From Cohnella sp. SGD-V74 (GTDB taxonomy: Bacteria > Bacillota > Bacilli > Paenibacillales > Paenibacillaceae): a stretch of 64,000 nt of DNA. The notes under the pieces are model-generated. The model worked only from the letters and a program-made list of their open reading frames with translations. It did not search any database and was not told the origin of the DNA. Shown one piece after another: positions 15,254 to 23,504 of the stretch (positions are counted from its first letter, which is position 1; each line of letters begins with the position of its first letter). Position numbers and translations under genes: made by a program. The DNA lies in the NCBI RefSeq assembly GCF_003001675.1, contig NZ_PVYW01000029.1, positions 1-64,000 on the forward strand, given 5' to 3'.

Positions 15254-17017
15254 TTACAAGATTTCGCGCAAATCCTGAACTTCGCGCAGCACGAGTTCCT
15301 TCGCTTCCGCCGCGTCGTCCACGTCGAGGACGGCTGTCGCAAGGCTGCCCAGGCGATCCCGGTGAAGCCGCTCCAACAGCCAGCGCGCACGGGTGACCGC
15401 TCCGGCGCTCATGCTGAACTCGTCGAGCCCCATGCCGAGCAGGACGGGGAGGGCTAGCGGATGACCGGCCATCTCGCCGCATATGCCGACCCACTTGCCC
15501 TGTTCGTGCGCCGCGCGGATGACCCGATCGACGAGCCGCAATACGGCGGGATGGAACGGGTCGGACAGCGTCGACAGCTTCGGGTTCATCCGGTCCGCCG
15601 CCATCGCATACTGCACAAGATCGTTCGTACCAATGCTGAAGAAGTCGACCTCGCGCGCGAAACGGTCGGCCATCATTGCCGCCGCCGGAATTTCGATCAT
15701 GATGCCGGTTTCCATCTCCGGATTGAACGGGATGCCCTGCCCCGACAGTTCCCGCTTCGCCTCCTCCAGCAACGCCTTCGCCGCACGCCATTCCCGCAGC
15801 GTCGCGATCATCGGAAACATCGCTTTCACATTGCCATGCGCGCTGGCTCGCAGAATGGCGCGAAGCTGCGTCTTGAACATCTCTGGACGATCCAGGCTAA
15901 TCCGGATAGCCCGATAGCCGAGGAACGGATTGTCCTCCTTCTCAAGCTCAAGCAGCGGCAGTTCCTTATCGCCGCCGATATCCATCGTGCGGATGACGAC
16001 GGGCGCGTCCGCGCCGAATGTCTCTGCGACCTCCCGATACGCTTCGTACTGCTCGTCTTCGGAAGGCAGCGCGTCCCGCCCCATGAACAGGAACTCGGTA
16101 CGGAACAACCCGACGCCCTCCGCGCCCTTGCGCTTCGCTTCCTCCGCGTCCGCCGCGGAGCCGATGTTGGCGACCAGCTCGACTCGCACGCCGTCAGCGC
16201 TGACGGACGGACGATCGCGGTACGCCTCGTAAGCCGCTTGCCTTCCGCTGTCCGCTTCGCGCCGGGCTTCGTAGTCGGCCAGAACGGCCGCGTCCGGATT
16301 GACAAGGACAACTCCGTTCCCTCCGTCCACGACGATGAGCTGCCCGTCCCTGACGGTCATTAGGTCGGCGCCGATGCCCACCACCGCCGGAAATCCGCCC
16401 GAGCGGGCAATGATCGCCGAGTGGGACGTCGCGCCTCCAACGGCTGTCGCGAAGCCGGCGACGGCGGATGCGTCCAGCCCGGCCGTCTCCGAAGGCGTCA
16501 AATCCTCAGCTATCAGAATCATGCGCCCTTCAGAAGAAGCGCCTTCGTCTGCCCTCTCTTCCGCACCGTCAGACTGCTCGCCGCGCAGCAACCGGGCAAT
16601 CCGGCGGCCGACATCAAGCACGTCCGCCGATCGCTCGCGCAAATACGGGTCGTCCAGCGCTCCGAGCACTTCCGCCACTTCCTGCGCCGTTTCGAGAATC
16701 GCGGAAGCCGCCTCATACGATTCGGCGACGATCTTCTCGCGGGCGGCGCCGACCAGCTCTTCGTCTTCCAGTAGGAACGCATGCGCTTCGAAAATCTCCG
16801 CTTCGTGCGTCTTGCCTTCTCCGAGCAGCTTAGCGCGAATCGCTTCCAGCTCTGTCGCCGCCGACGCGACGGCCGCATCGAATCGAGCGGCCTCTGCTTC
16901 CGCCTGCGCCGGATCGATCTTGCGAATCTCGGACGATTCCGTCTCCGCGCGGAGCACCTTCGCGTACCCGATCGCGATGCCGGAAGAGGCCGACGTTCCG
17001 TTTAACCTCGCGCCCAT
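15254..17017 (-). CDS. ptsI: PTS enzyme I (phosphoenolpyruvate-protein phosphotransferase)
   Basis: A 587-residue enzyme I, close to the usual 570-575. It autophosphorylates from PEP and passes phosphate to HPr in the cytoplasm. Visible: N-terminal HPr-binding domain, the phospho-histidine motif GGATSHSAIIAR (His199), and the C-terminal PEP-binding barrel with FRTEFLFMGR and GICGEMAG containing the catalytic Cys. An insert of acidic/Ser-rich residues sits around 146-163. One base separates it from ptsH. It is the last gene of a five-gene PTS operon. Confidence 0.97.
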   Translation of the reverse strand: MGARLNGTSASSGIAIGYAKVLRAETESSEIRKIDPAQAEAEAARFDAAVASAATELEAIRAKLLGEGKTHEAEIFEAHAFLLEDEELVGAAREKIVAESYEAASAILETAQEVAEVLGALDDPYLRERSADVLDVGRRIARLLRGEQSDGAEERADEGASSEGRMILIAEDLTPSETAGLDASAVAGFATAVGGATSHSAIIARSGGFPAVVGIGADLMTVRDGQLIVVDGGNGVVLVNPDAAVLADYEARREADSGRQAAYEAYRDRPSVSADGVRVELVANIGSAADAEEAKRKGAEGVGLFRTEFLFMGRDALPSEDEQYEAYREVAETFGADAPVVIRTMDIGGDKELPLLELEKEDNPFLGYRAIRISLDRPEMFKTQLRAILRASAHGNVKAMFPMIATLREWRAAKALLEEAKRELSGQGIPFNPEMETGIMIEIPAAAMMADRFAREVDFFSIGTNDLVQYAMAADRMNPKLSTLSDPFHPAVLRLVDRVIRAAHEQGKWVGICGEMAGHPLALPVLLGMGLDEFSMSAGAVTRARWLLERLHRDRLGSLATAVLDVDDAAEAKELVLREVQDLREIL

Positions 17018-17018
17018 A

Positions 17019-17279
17019 TCAGTGGCTTTCCTGCGAGACGAGCACCGCGCCGATGGCGTCGATCGCCGCTTCGGCCCCGTCTCCTTCCGCGACGACCGCG
17101 ACGCTGTCGCCCTGCTTCGCGCCGACCGACAACACCTTCACCAGGCTCTTCGCGCTAAATCGGTTGCCAGCCTTCTCCAGGAACACGTCTCCTGCGAAAG
17201 CTTTTGCCGCCTCGACGATTTTGCGCGCCGGGCGCGCGTGAATGCCCGTCGGATTTTCCACCGTGAACGTTTTTTGCAT
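17019..17279 (-). CDS. ptsH: PTS phosphocarrier protein HPr
   Basis: An 86-residue HPr. The site phosphorylated by enzyme I is in GIHARPA (His14); the Firmicute regulatory serine for HPr kinase aligns with Ser45 in SAKSLVKVLSVG, so a CcpA co-repressor role is possible. The ATG at 17279 is preceded by GGGGAGG; longer upstream frames overlap nagP and are spurious. It sits between the EIICB gene and ptsI. Confidence 0.97.
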   Translation of the reverse strand: MQKTFTVENPTGIHARPARKIVEAAKAFAGDVFLEKAGNRFSAKSLVKVLSVGAKQGDSVAVVAEGDGAEAAIDAIGAVLVSQESH

Positions 17280-17305
17280 AGCTATCGTGCCTCCCCCGAA
17301 TAAGT

Positions 17306-18763
17306 TCAAATTCTGTCCTTGATCTGATCCTTGAGCCGCTCGGATTGCGTTCCGAAGATGGCCTGCACCGCGCCCTTGCCAAGCCGGATGACGCCGGATG
17401 CCCCGAGCCTCTTCAGCTCCGCGTCGTCGACCGCCGCATCGTCCTTCACGACGAGCCGCAGCCGGGTAATGCAAGCATCGATCGTCTCGATGTTGCCCGG
17501 ACCGCCCAGCGCCGCAAGCACCTGACCCGGCTTATCGTCGTTCGTGAGCAGGCCCTTCTTGCCTTCCGACGCTTGGCCGTCGATCACCAGCTCTCCGTCT
17601 TCCCGTCCTGGCGTCTTCAGGTTAAACGCGGAGATGATGACCCTGAACAACACGTAGTAGACGAGCGCGAACCCGGCGCCAATCGGAAGAATGAGCAAGG
17701 GCTTCGTCGCCAGCGGATAGTTGATTGCGTAATCCAGGAACCCGGCGGAGAAACCGAAGCCGTGCTTGATTTCGAGCGTAGCCATCAACCAGCCGGAGAC
17801 GCCGGCCAAGATCGCATGGACGACGTACAGGGCCGGCGCGACGAACATGAACGCGAACTCCAGCGGCTCGGTGATCCCGGTCAAGAACGAAGCGAATGCC
17901 GCTCCGACGAAGATCGAAGAGACGAGCTTGCGCTTCTCCGGCTTGGCCGAATGGATAATCGCGAACGCGGCGGCCGGCAGCGCGAACATCATCATCGGGA
18001 AGAACCCGGTCATGAACAGACCCGCCGATTTGTCGCCCGCAAAAAACCGGTGCAGGTCTCCGTACACCACCTTACCCGCTTCATCGGTGAAGCTGCCGAT
18101 CTGGAACCAGGCGATCGAGTTAATGACATGGTGCAGGCCGAACGGAATAAGCAGCCGGTTGGCGGTCATGTAGATGAAGGCGCCGATGCCGCCCAGACCG
18201 ACGACCCAGTTGCCGAATTCGTCCAGCGCGTTCTGCACCGGACCCCAGATCAAGCCGAACAGCAGGCCGATGATGACCATGGCGAACGAGGTGACGATCG
18301 GGACGAACCGTTTGCCGGCGAAAAATCCGAGCCAGTCCGGCAGCTTGATCTGATGGAACCGGTTGTACATGAAGGAAGCGACCAGGCCTGCCAAAATCCC
18401 TCCGAGCACGCCCATGTCCAGCTTCATGTCTTTGCCGACGATGCCTGTGAACGCGACCGGCACTTTCTCCAGCACGTTCAGCAGAACGAGATGCGCGATA
18501 ACGGCCGCAAGCGTTGCCACGGCGTCGCCGACCATGCCGATGGCGATCCCGATCGCGAAGATCAGCGGCAAGTTGTCGAATATGGCCGAGCCGCCGGCAG
18601 CGAGAAACGGCGCAATATAATGGTTGAGCCATTCCCCGAACGAGCCCCAACCGAAATCCTTCACGTAATCGATATTGCCGAAGCGAAGCAGCAGCGCCGC
18701 GGCCGGCAGGGCGGCGACGGGCAGCATTAACGACTTCCCTATTTTTTGCAAGAACGCCAGCAT
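17306..18763 (-). CDS. nagP: PTS EIICB transporter, N-acetylglucosamine/glucose type
   Basis: A 485-residue permease-phosphotransferase. The EIIC part (about residues 1-385) has about ten membrane segments and the signature GITEPLEFAFMFVAP; segments GFFAGKRFVPI and NLKTPGRE resemble NagP/NagE-type GlcNAc permeases. The EIIB domain (about 405-485) carries the phospho-cysteine in DACITRLRL. No EIIA is fused; the separate EIIA gene is directly upstream. It takes up and phosphorylates an amino sugar or glucose; the choice between them is inferred from overall resemblance, while GlcT control also fits glucose. Confidence 0.9.
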   Translation of the reverse strand: MLAFLQKIGKSLMLPVAALPAAALLLRFGNIDYVKDFGWGSFGEWLNHYIAPFLAAGGSAIFDNLPLIFAIGIAIGMVGDAVATLAAVIAHLVLLNVLEKVPVAFTGIVGKDMKLDMGVLGGILAGLVASFMYNRFHQIKLPDWLGFFAGKRFVPIVTSFAMVIIGLLFGLIWGPVQNALDEFGNWVVGLGGIGAFIYMTANRLLIPFGLHHVINSIAWFQIGSFTDEAGKVVYGDLHRFFAGDKSAGLFMTGFFPMMMFALPAAAFAIIHSAKPEKRKLVSSIFVGAAFASFLTGITEPLEFAFMFVAPALYVVHAILAGVSGWLMATLEIKHGFGFSAGFLDYAINYPLATKPLLILPIGAGFALVYYVLFRVIISAFNLKTPGREDGELVIDGQASEGKKGLLTNDDKPGQVLAALGGPGNIETIDACITRLRLVVKDDAAVDDAELKRLGASGVIRLGKGAVQAIFGTQSERLKDQIKDRI

Positions 18764-18781
18764 AATATTTCTCCTTCGCCT

Positions 18782-19288
18782 TTATTTTGCCGATTTGAGA
18801 TGAACGGTCATAATCGCCGCGGCCTGCGCGATTGTGTCCCCGTAGACGCTGTCCACGCCTTCCGCGAGATCTTCGCTGGCGACGACGATCGGCGTCACGG
18901 CGGAGTAACCCGCTTCGCGAATACGGTCCAGATCGACCTCGATCAGCGGCTGCCCTTGCTTCACGCTGTCACCGGTTTTGACCAGCGGCTTGAACCCTTC
19001 GCCCTTCATTTCCACCGTGTTGATACCGACGTGAATAAGCAATTCGAGTCCCGAGCCGTGCTCCACGATCACGGCATGCCCGGTATCGATCAGATGTCCG
19101 ATCTTCCCGTCGAACGGAGCCATGACGATCCCCGACGTCGGCACGATAGCCGCGCCTGGTCCCATGAAGCCCTGAGAGAACGCCTCATCCGGCACTTCTG
19201 TCAGCGAAACGACTTTTCCCGAAAGCGGCGCGGCGATCTCCACCGTCTTCGCCTTTGCCTTGTCATTGCCGAATAGTTTTCCCAACAT
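18782..19288 (-). CDS. crr: PTS glucose-family EIIA
   Basis: A 168-residue single-domain EIIA-Glc protein. Both active-site histidines are visible: His71 in DTGHAVIV and the phosphorylated His86 in LLIHVGINTVEMKGEGF. It accepts phosphate from HPr and passes it to the EIIB domain of the downstream permease. It lies 18 bases before nagP and 43 bases after glcT in the operon. Confidence 0.95.
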   Translation of the reverse strand: MLGKLFGNDKAKAKTVEIAAPLSGKVVSLTEVPDEAFSQGFMGPGAAIVPTSGIVMAPFDGKIGHLIDTGHAVIVEHGSGLELLIHVGINTVEMKGEGFKPLVKTGDSVKQGQPLIEVDLDRIREAGYSAVTPIVVASEDLAEGVDSVYGDTIAQAAAIMTVHLKSAK

Positions 19289-19331
19289 CTCGTTTATCCA
19301 CCTCTCGCGTGTAATTTCCTATCGTGACCTC

Positions 19332-20192
19332 TTACTTCTCGTAGGTCTGAACGAAACGATTCAGCGCCATCGCCAAATATCCCGCTTCATCCTCGATATC
19401 CCCCGTGTACCCGAGCGCATCCGCCGCTTGGCGCATCGATTCCGAAGCAATGCCGTACTCGTTCGGATAGGTCTCGCGGATATGCGTCCTTAGCGGGTTA
19501 TCGGGCCTGCGGTCTTCCGCCAGCGATTCGAACGCTTCGCGCACATGGGCGACAAGCCTGAAGTAACTCCGACTATCCCTCGAAACGACGATGCCGAGCC
19601 CTCTCTCAACCCGCTCCACCGTATCGTTAATGGCTGCCGCCAACATCGCCAGCCTGCCGACCGGCGTCGTCACGGCTGCAGAACGAACGTGCAGCGCGAG
19701 AAATCCCGTCTCGTCTTCCGGCACATTGATCCGCAGCTTGTTCTCGATCATCTCCGCGGCGATGCCCGCGATCTCGAACTCCAGCGGGAAACCCAGCTTC
19801 GTCTCGATCAGGAACGGGTTATCGATCGCCATTCCGTTGCGCAGCCGGTATACCGCGAATTGAATGTGATTCGGGAGCGCAAAGTACACTTTGGGATGGA
19901 CGGGCGTGCCCAATCTTTCCTTCATCATCTCGATGATCCGGTCCGATACTTCGATCACGTCGGGATCGAGTTCGTCGACGAGCGACTCGTACCGTTCCAT
20001 CGGCTCTCCTTCGTCAAGCTTGTATCTCCGCTCGATCCGGGCGTCGTCTTTCCGGATGAACTCCGTGCCTTTGCAGGCGAACCCGAGTCCCTTGCCGAAC
20101 AGAACGTATTCTTTGGAGCTTACCGGATCGACGGTCAGAACGACATTGTTGCCGACGATCTTCTCCACTCGCATGCTGCCGTTCGACGTCAA
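19332..20192 (-). CDS. glcT: GlcT/LicT family transcription antiterminator
   Basis: About 286 residues. An N-terminal CAT RNA-binding domain (MRVEKIVGNNVVLTVD..SKEYVLFGKGLGFACK) is followed by two PRD domains with candidate regulatory histidines (TPVHPKVYFALPNH and FLALHVRSA). The RNA-bound dimer stabilises an antiterminator so the PTS operon is read when sugar is present. A TTG at 20192 with GGGAGG six to seven bases upstream is the best start; the ATG at 20174 is an alternative. It is first in the operon and has its target RNA in its own leader, so it controls its own synthesis as well. Confidence 0.93.
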   Translation of the reverse strand: MTSNGSMRVEKIVGNNVVLTVDPVSSKEYVLFGKGLGFACKGTEFIRKDDARIERRYKLDEGEPMERYESLVDELDPDVIEVSDRIIEMMKERLGTPVHPKVYFALPNHIQFAVYRLRNGMAIDNPFLIETKLGFPLEFEIAGIAAEMIENKLRINVPEDETGFLALHVRSAAVTTPVGRLAMLAAAINDTVERVERGLGIVVSRDSRSYFRLVAHVREAFESLAEDRRPDNPLRTHIRETYPNEYGIASESMRQAADALGYTGDIEDEAGYLAMALNRFVQTYEK

Positions 20193-20253
20193 TCCCATCC
20201 CTCCCTGTAAGGTTAGATTGCCCAGCTGAACGACGATCACCCCGACAGCAACG

Positions 20254-20335
20254 AAAAAAGCCGGGAAAAGGCGCCAACCCCCTGATAGGGTCAGAACCTG
20301 TTCCCGGCTCATGCCTGCAATCGCAGTAACACGCC
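20254..20335 (-). promoter_or_regulatory. RAT antiterminator overlapping a leader terminator
   Basis: Read leftward, a RAT-like segment CGTGTTACTGCGATTGCAGG continues into CATGAGCC (20306-20335). It runs into the terminator arm AGCCGGGAA, which pairs with TTCCCGGCT (20259-20267) followed by TTTTTT (20254-20259 strand-complement). Overlap of the two structures is the standard GlcT switch; the TGTTACTG..GGCATGAG elements match the ptsG-type target as I know it. Confidence 0.93.
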
Positions 20336-20354
20336 GATGTCTTAATCGAATTCA

Positions 20355-20383
20355 AATATATAAAAAGATAACGTTTTCGTCAA
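20355..20383 (-). promoter_or_regulatory. PTS operon promoter with possible cre site
   Basis: Read leftward: -35 TTGACG (20378-20383), 17-base spacer, -10 TATATT (20355-20360). The spacer contains GAAAACGTTATC (20367-20378), one mismatch from the GAAARCGYTTTC core of CcpA cre sites, suggesting catabolite repression superimposed on antitermination. Confidence 0.8.
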
Positions 20384-20437
20384 TGGGTAACTTTTGTCTT
20401 GCTCTTTTAACATACACCGCGAATAACTACAAGAAAA

Positions 20438-20546
20438 AGTAAAACCCCACCCAAAGGTTCCTAGGCCCGTGGGGTTTCACGTTCCTGGACTTGAAGGGAC
20501 ATCCCATCCAAGCCAATTGTATGGACCGAGTGTTCGCGCACTCGGC
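20438..20546 (-). repeat. Dispersed repeat, copy 1 (possible tnpB 3'-end/right-end relic)
   Basis: About 108 bp shared with 40923-41029. In leftward order: a TTCG-type hairpin (GAGTGCGCGAACACTC), a conserved segment containing CAATTGGCTTGGATGGG, and a stem AAACCCCAC/GTGGGGTTT with a T-rich tail. In the other copy the stem is AAACCCACC/GGTGGGTTT: both arms changed, pairing kept. The layout resembles the 3' end and right end of IS200/IS605-family tnpB elements, but no tnpB coding sequence is present. Here it directly follows the response-regulator stop and may terminate it. Confidence 0.6.
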
Positions 20547-20557
20547 GCTCCCGTAGT

Positions 20558-21679
20558 TCAACTGTCCGTTCTCCAATATTGCTCGTAAATCCGACGCAGC
20601 TTCTCCGAAGGCTGAAGACCGAGCTCTTGAAACAGCATTCCCGTATAGCGCTCATAAGAACTATGGAGGGACTGCCAATCGCCCATGCTTCCGAGAACCG
20701 TCAGCAGCAGCAGATTCGCCTCTTCGTCGAATTCATTGCGGGCTGCCAATCTTCTCGCGATTCGTGCCGCTTCCCGGTACTGTTGCCGATCCAGCAGCCG
20801 CTTGACGAGAGGCTTGGCGAAGGAATCGTATGCGATCCCTAACCGTTCGCGTTCGGCGGCCGCCCACACGTAAGACTTGTCCTCGAACAGTTCGCCTGCA
20901 TACCGCTTCTCCCAATCCAGGCCTTCCGCTTCGGTCGTCGTCTCGGATAAACCCTCCATGCCTTGCTCGAATTGAATAAAATCGACGTCCATGTGATTCA
21001 AGTCTGCGCGATACTGTTCCGACGTGGACAGGATCGCCTCTTTAAACCCGTGCAACGCCAACGCTTTTCTGAGCTGATAAACCGCTGTATTAAGATAGAT
21101 TTCCGCGTTCTTAAGCGGCATGTCCGGGAAAATATCCTCTACAATGCGGGCTCTGGTTACGCTTCGGCCCCGATGAACGAGCAAATAGGCGAATAGCTCG
21201 GCGCTTTTCTTGGACGTCCATTTCACCTCTCCCGCTTGCCGGCTGAACACTTCGAAGGAACCCAGTCCTCGGACCGTCAGGCGTTGGGGGACTTGACCGT
21301 CCGCAGCTCCGACAGAAGCGCCTCGTCTGCTGGCCGCTCTGGCGATCGTCTGCTCCAATCGTTTGCCGGAAATCGGCTTAACCATATAGTCCAGAGGATA
21401 CACGTCGTAGGCAGGCATCGCATATTCCGCATGGGACGTCGTAAACACGATGTCCGCGTCGGCGCATAGCGTACGCAAGCTCCGGGCCAGCTCCAACCCG
21501 TTGTCCGCTCCGATCTGAATGTCCAGGAAAGCGAGATCCACTGGATTGTCCCGAACGAAATCAAGAGCCTCCGCCGCATTCCGGAAGCTCCCGGCCAACT
21601 CTACGCCTTCCGCCTTCGATAGCAGCCGCTTCATGGCGAGCAGCATGACAGGCTCATCGTCGACAACGAGAACTCTCAT
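20558..21679 (-). CDS. Response regulator with SARP/BTAD output domain
   Basis: A 373-residue regulator: receiver domain (residues 1-120, phospho-acceptor Asp53 in AFLDIQ, Lys in MVKPIS), a linker, an OmpR-like winged helix (about 140-225; LGSFEVFSRQ, SVTRARIVEDIFPD), and a bacterial transcriptional activator domain of TPR-like helices to the end. SARP-type outputs are commoner in actinomycetes; in Bacillota this REC-wHTH-BTAD combination is known but sparse. The ATG at 21679 overlaps the kinase stop by four bases. Targets unknown. Confidence 0.88.
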   Translation of the reverse strand: MRVLVVDDEPVMLLAMKRLLSKAEGVELAGSFRNAAEALDFVRDNPVDLAFLDIQIGADNGLELARSLRTLCADADIVFTTSHAEYAMPAYDVYPLDYMVKPISGKRLEQTIARAASRRGASVGAADGQVPQRLTVRGLGSFEVFSRQAGEVKWTSKKSAELFAYLLVHRGRSVTRARIVEDIFPDMPLKNAEIYLNTAVYQLRKALALHGFKEAILSTSEQYRADLNHMDVDFIQFEQGMEGLSETTTEAEGLDWEKRYAGELFEDKSYVWAAAERERLGIAYDSFAKPLVKRLLDRQQYREAARIARRLAARNEFDEEANLLLLTVLGSMGDWQSLHSSYERYTGMLFQELGLQPSEKLRRIYEQYWRTDS

Positions 21680-23400
21680 CCGTCCGTCCCGCTCCTCATC
21701 GTAAAGTGAAATACGCTGCCTTGCCCGGGTCGGCTTTCCGCCCACAGCTTCCCGCCGCTTCGCTCTACGAACTGGCGGCTGACGAGCAGCCCAAGACCCG
21801 ACCCCTTCTCCCCTGAGGTGCCCGGCGACGAGTTCAGCGGCTCCTCGAATAGCCGCATAACATGCTCCTCTTCCATCCCTATCCCGTTATCGCGGACAGA
21901 GATCGTTGCCCATTCGCCGGATACCTTGGCATCCACGCAAACGGCTCCCTCTGCTTCCGTAAATTTGATGGCGTTGGATAACAGGTTGCGAAGAATCAGT
22001 CCCAGTGCTTCCCGGTCCGCGTACACGCGAGTGCCGACAGGGACCGCGCTCTCCACGCTAATACGCTTAGCCGCACTTTGAGAATACAGCACATGGCAGC
22101 ATTCCTCCGCGACATCGGATAATTCCAGCCATTGCGGACGAAGCGCCATATCCTCCCGCTGGCTGCGAAACCACTCCAGCAAATTATTCGTCATTCCCAG
22201 CGTCTGACGGATCTGCTCGCCCAGCATCCCGATGATTTCCCGATGCTCCTCGTCGAGCCGGTCTCTATCCTCTTCCAACATGGCGATCAGTTGATACTGC
22301 GACGCCAGAGGACTGCGAATATCGTGGGATACGATCGTAAACAATTGATCTTTTAACCGGTTCAGATGCGCAATCTGCTCGAGATGCTTCTCTTTCTCCG
22401 TAATATCCACGATGAGAGAAACGCTCCCTTGCGTTCGCAAACGATAGACGGGAGACACGTGTACGCTGTAAATCTTCCTCTCTCCATCCAACCAAGCCTC
22501 GACCTCGACTCGGCCCTCTTTCATAGATTCGCACAATTGATGCCACTCCGGCCAAGGCTCCAACAGCTCCCTCACATCCCGACCGGAAATCGCCGCATGC
22601 CCCATCTGGGCGAACCACTGGGAAGCTCGTTTGTTGCTGTCGATGATTTTTCCGGAGGCATTCGTGATGACTACGCTTTCCTGAAGAGTATCGAGAACGA
22701 TGGTTCTGGCAAAAGGAAGAATCGCGAAAAACTTAATCCTTAGAGTAATAACCAACATCAACGTTCCTGTAAATCCGCAGTAGACCGACAGCGGAAGCAG
22801 CCAGGACGACCAATCGGGTTCCATGAGTTTGGCGATCTCGAGAACGAACGGGAACGTACTCAGAAACAGCACCCACATCCCCGGCTTGCGAAAATCGTTG
22901 CGGATATTCCGCACGTATTGAAACAGAAAATAAAGACACGCTGCGATTATGCCGCAGCAAACAAGGCTGAACGAGATGGAATACACGGTCCTTGCCGTGG
23001 CCAAGTGGCCGTCAACAAGATCGACGGAATGATAGATGACGTGCAGCTCGAAATCGAACCAGGACAGCAGAGACCAGAGCACGAATATCGAGAACAGCAT
23101 AACCTTCCATCTGAGCTTGATCAGCTTCTCCCGACCGACCAAATGATAGACGAAGAGAAGAATGAAAGGCACCATTAAATTCAGCGCCGTACTCTGAATA
23201 TGGCGAAAAAACAGCTTATCAGTTAATAAATAGCTGCTCTTCTCCATGATGATGCTGCTGGAGTAGATCATGCGGCAGACGATCACGCCGATGAGGTAGC
23301 TGACTCCTCGCTCTTTCCTGTACCCGTATATGAAAAATAAAATGATGCCAGATAGGACTACCGATGCAGTCATAAGAACAAGCTCTGCAGTGGGATTCAT
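21676..23400 (-). CDS. Sensor histidine kinase, 7TM-PAS-HisKA-HATPase
   Basis: A 574-residue kinase. About seven membrane helices occupy residues 1-220 without a large extracellular loop; a PAS domain follows (about 235-345, QESVVITNASGKIIDSN), then HisKA with the phospho-His in FTIVSHDIRSPL and an HATPase domain (NLLSNAIKFTEAEG, DNGIGM, GSGLGL). A membrane-embedded N terminus suggests sensing of a lipid-soluble ligand or membrane state (inference). Translationally coupled to the SARP regulator, its presumed partner. Confidence 0.9.
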   Translation of the reverse strand: MNPTAELVLMTASVVLSGIILFFIYGYRKERGVSYLIGVIVCRMIYSSSIIMEKSSYLLTDKLFFRHIQSTALNLMVPFILLFVYHLVGREKLIKLRWKVMLFSIFVLWSLLSWFDFELHVIYHSVDLVDGHLATARTVYSISFSLVCCGIIAACLYFLFQYVRNIRNDFRKPGMWVLFLSTFPFVLEIAKLMEPDWSSWLLPLSVYCGFTGTLMLVITLRIKFFAILPFARTIVLDTLQESVVITNASGKIIDSNKRASQWFAQMGHAAISGRDVRELLEPWPEWHQLCESMKEGRVEVEAWLDGERKIYSVHVSPVYRLRTQGSVSLIVDITEKEKHLEQIAHLNRLKDQLFTIVSHDIRSPLASQYQLIAMLEEDRDRLDEEHREIIGMLGEQIRQTLGMTNNLLEWFRSQREDMALRPQWLELSDVAEECCHVLYSQSAAKRISVESAVPVGTRVYADREALGLILRNLLSNAIKFTEAEGAVCVDAKVSGEWATISVRDNGIGMEEEHVMRLFEEPLNSSPGTSGEKGSGLGLLVSRQFVERSGGKLWAESRPGQGSVFHFTMRSGTDG

Positions 23401-23433
23401 GTTTTCAGTATACCTGACATTTCACCAATCGAC

Positions 23434-23484
23434 AAAAAAAGAGACTGGCCTGCAACGTCATTGGGAATGACGTCAGACCAGTCT
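23434..23484 (-). terminator. Terminator of the SLH surface-protein gene
   Basis: Leftward: AGACTGG...CCAGTCT with an inner stem GACGTCATT/AATGACGT, then TTTTTTT at 23434-23440. It lies 20 bases after the SLH gene stop and before the kinase start. Confidence 0.85.
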
Positions 23485-23504
23485 GAATCTCATCTTAATG
23501 GAGA

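Noticed and set aside
17345..18730. A 461-codon open frame antisense to nagP
   Set aside because: Composition is Arg/Glu/Asp/His-rich as expected from the complement of a GC-rich membrane-protein gene; no domain or start signal.
20461..20655. Small leftward frame across the response-regulator end and the repeat
   Set aside because: It joins an out-of-phase part of the regulator gene to the repeat; no start signal. A tnpB-tail origin of its last residues is possible but not a gene here.
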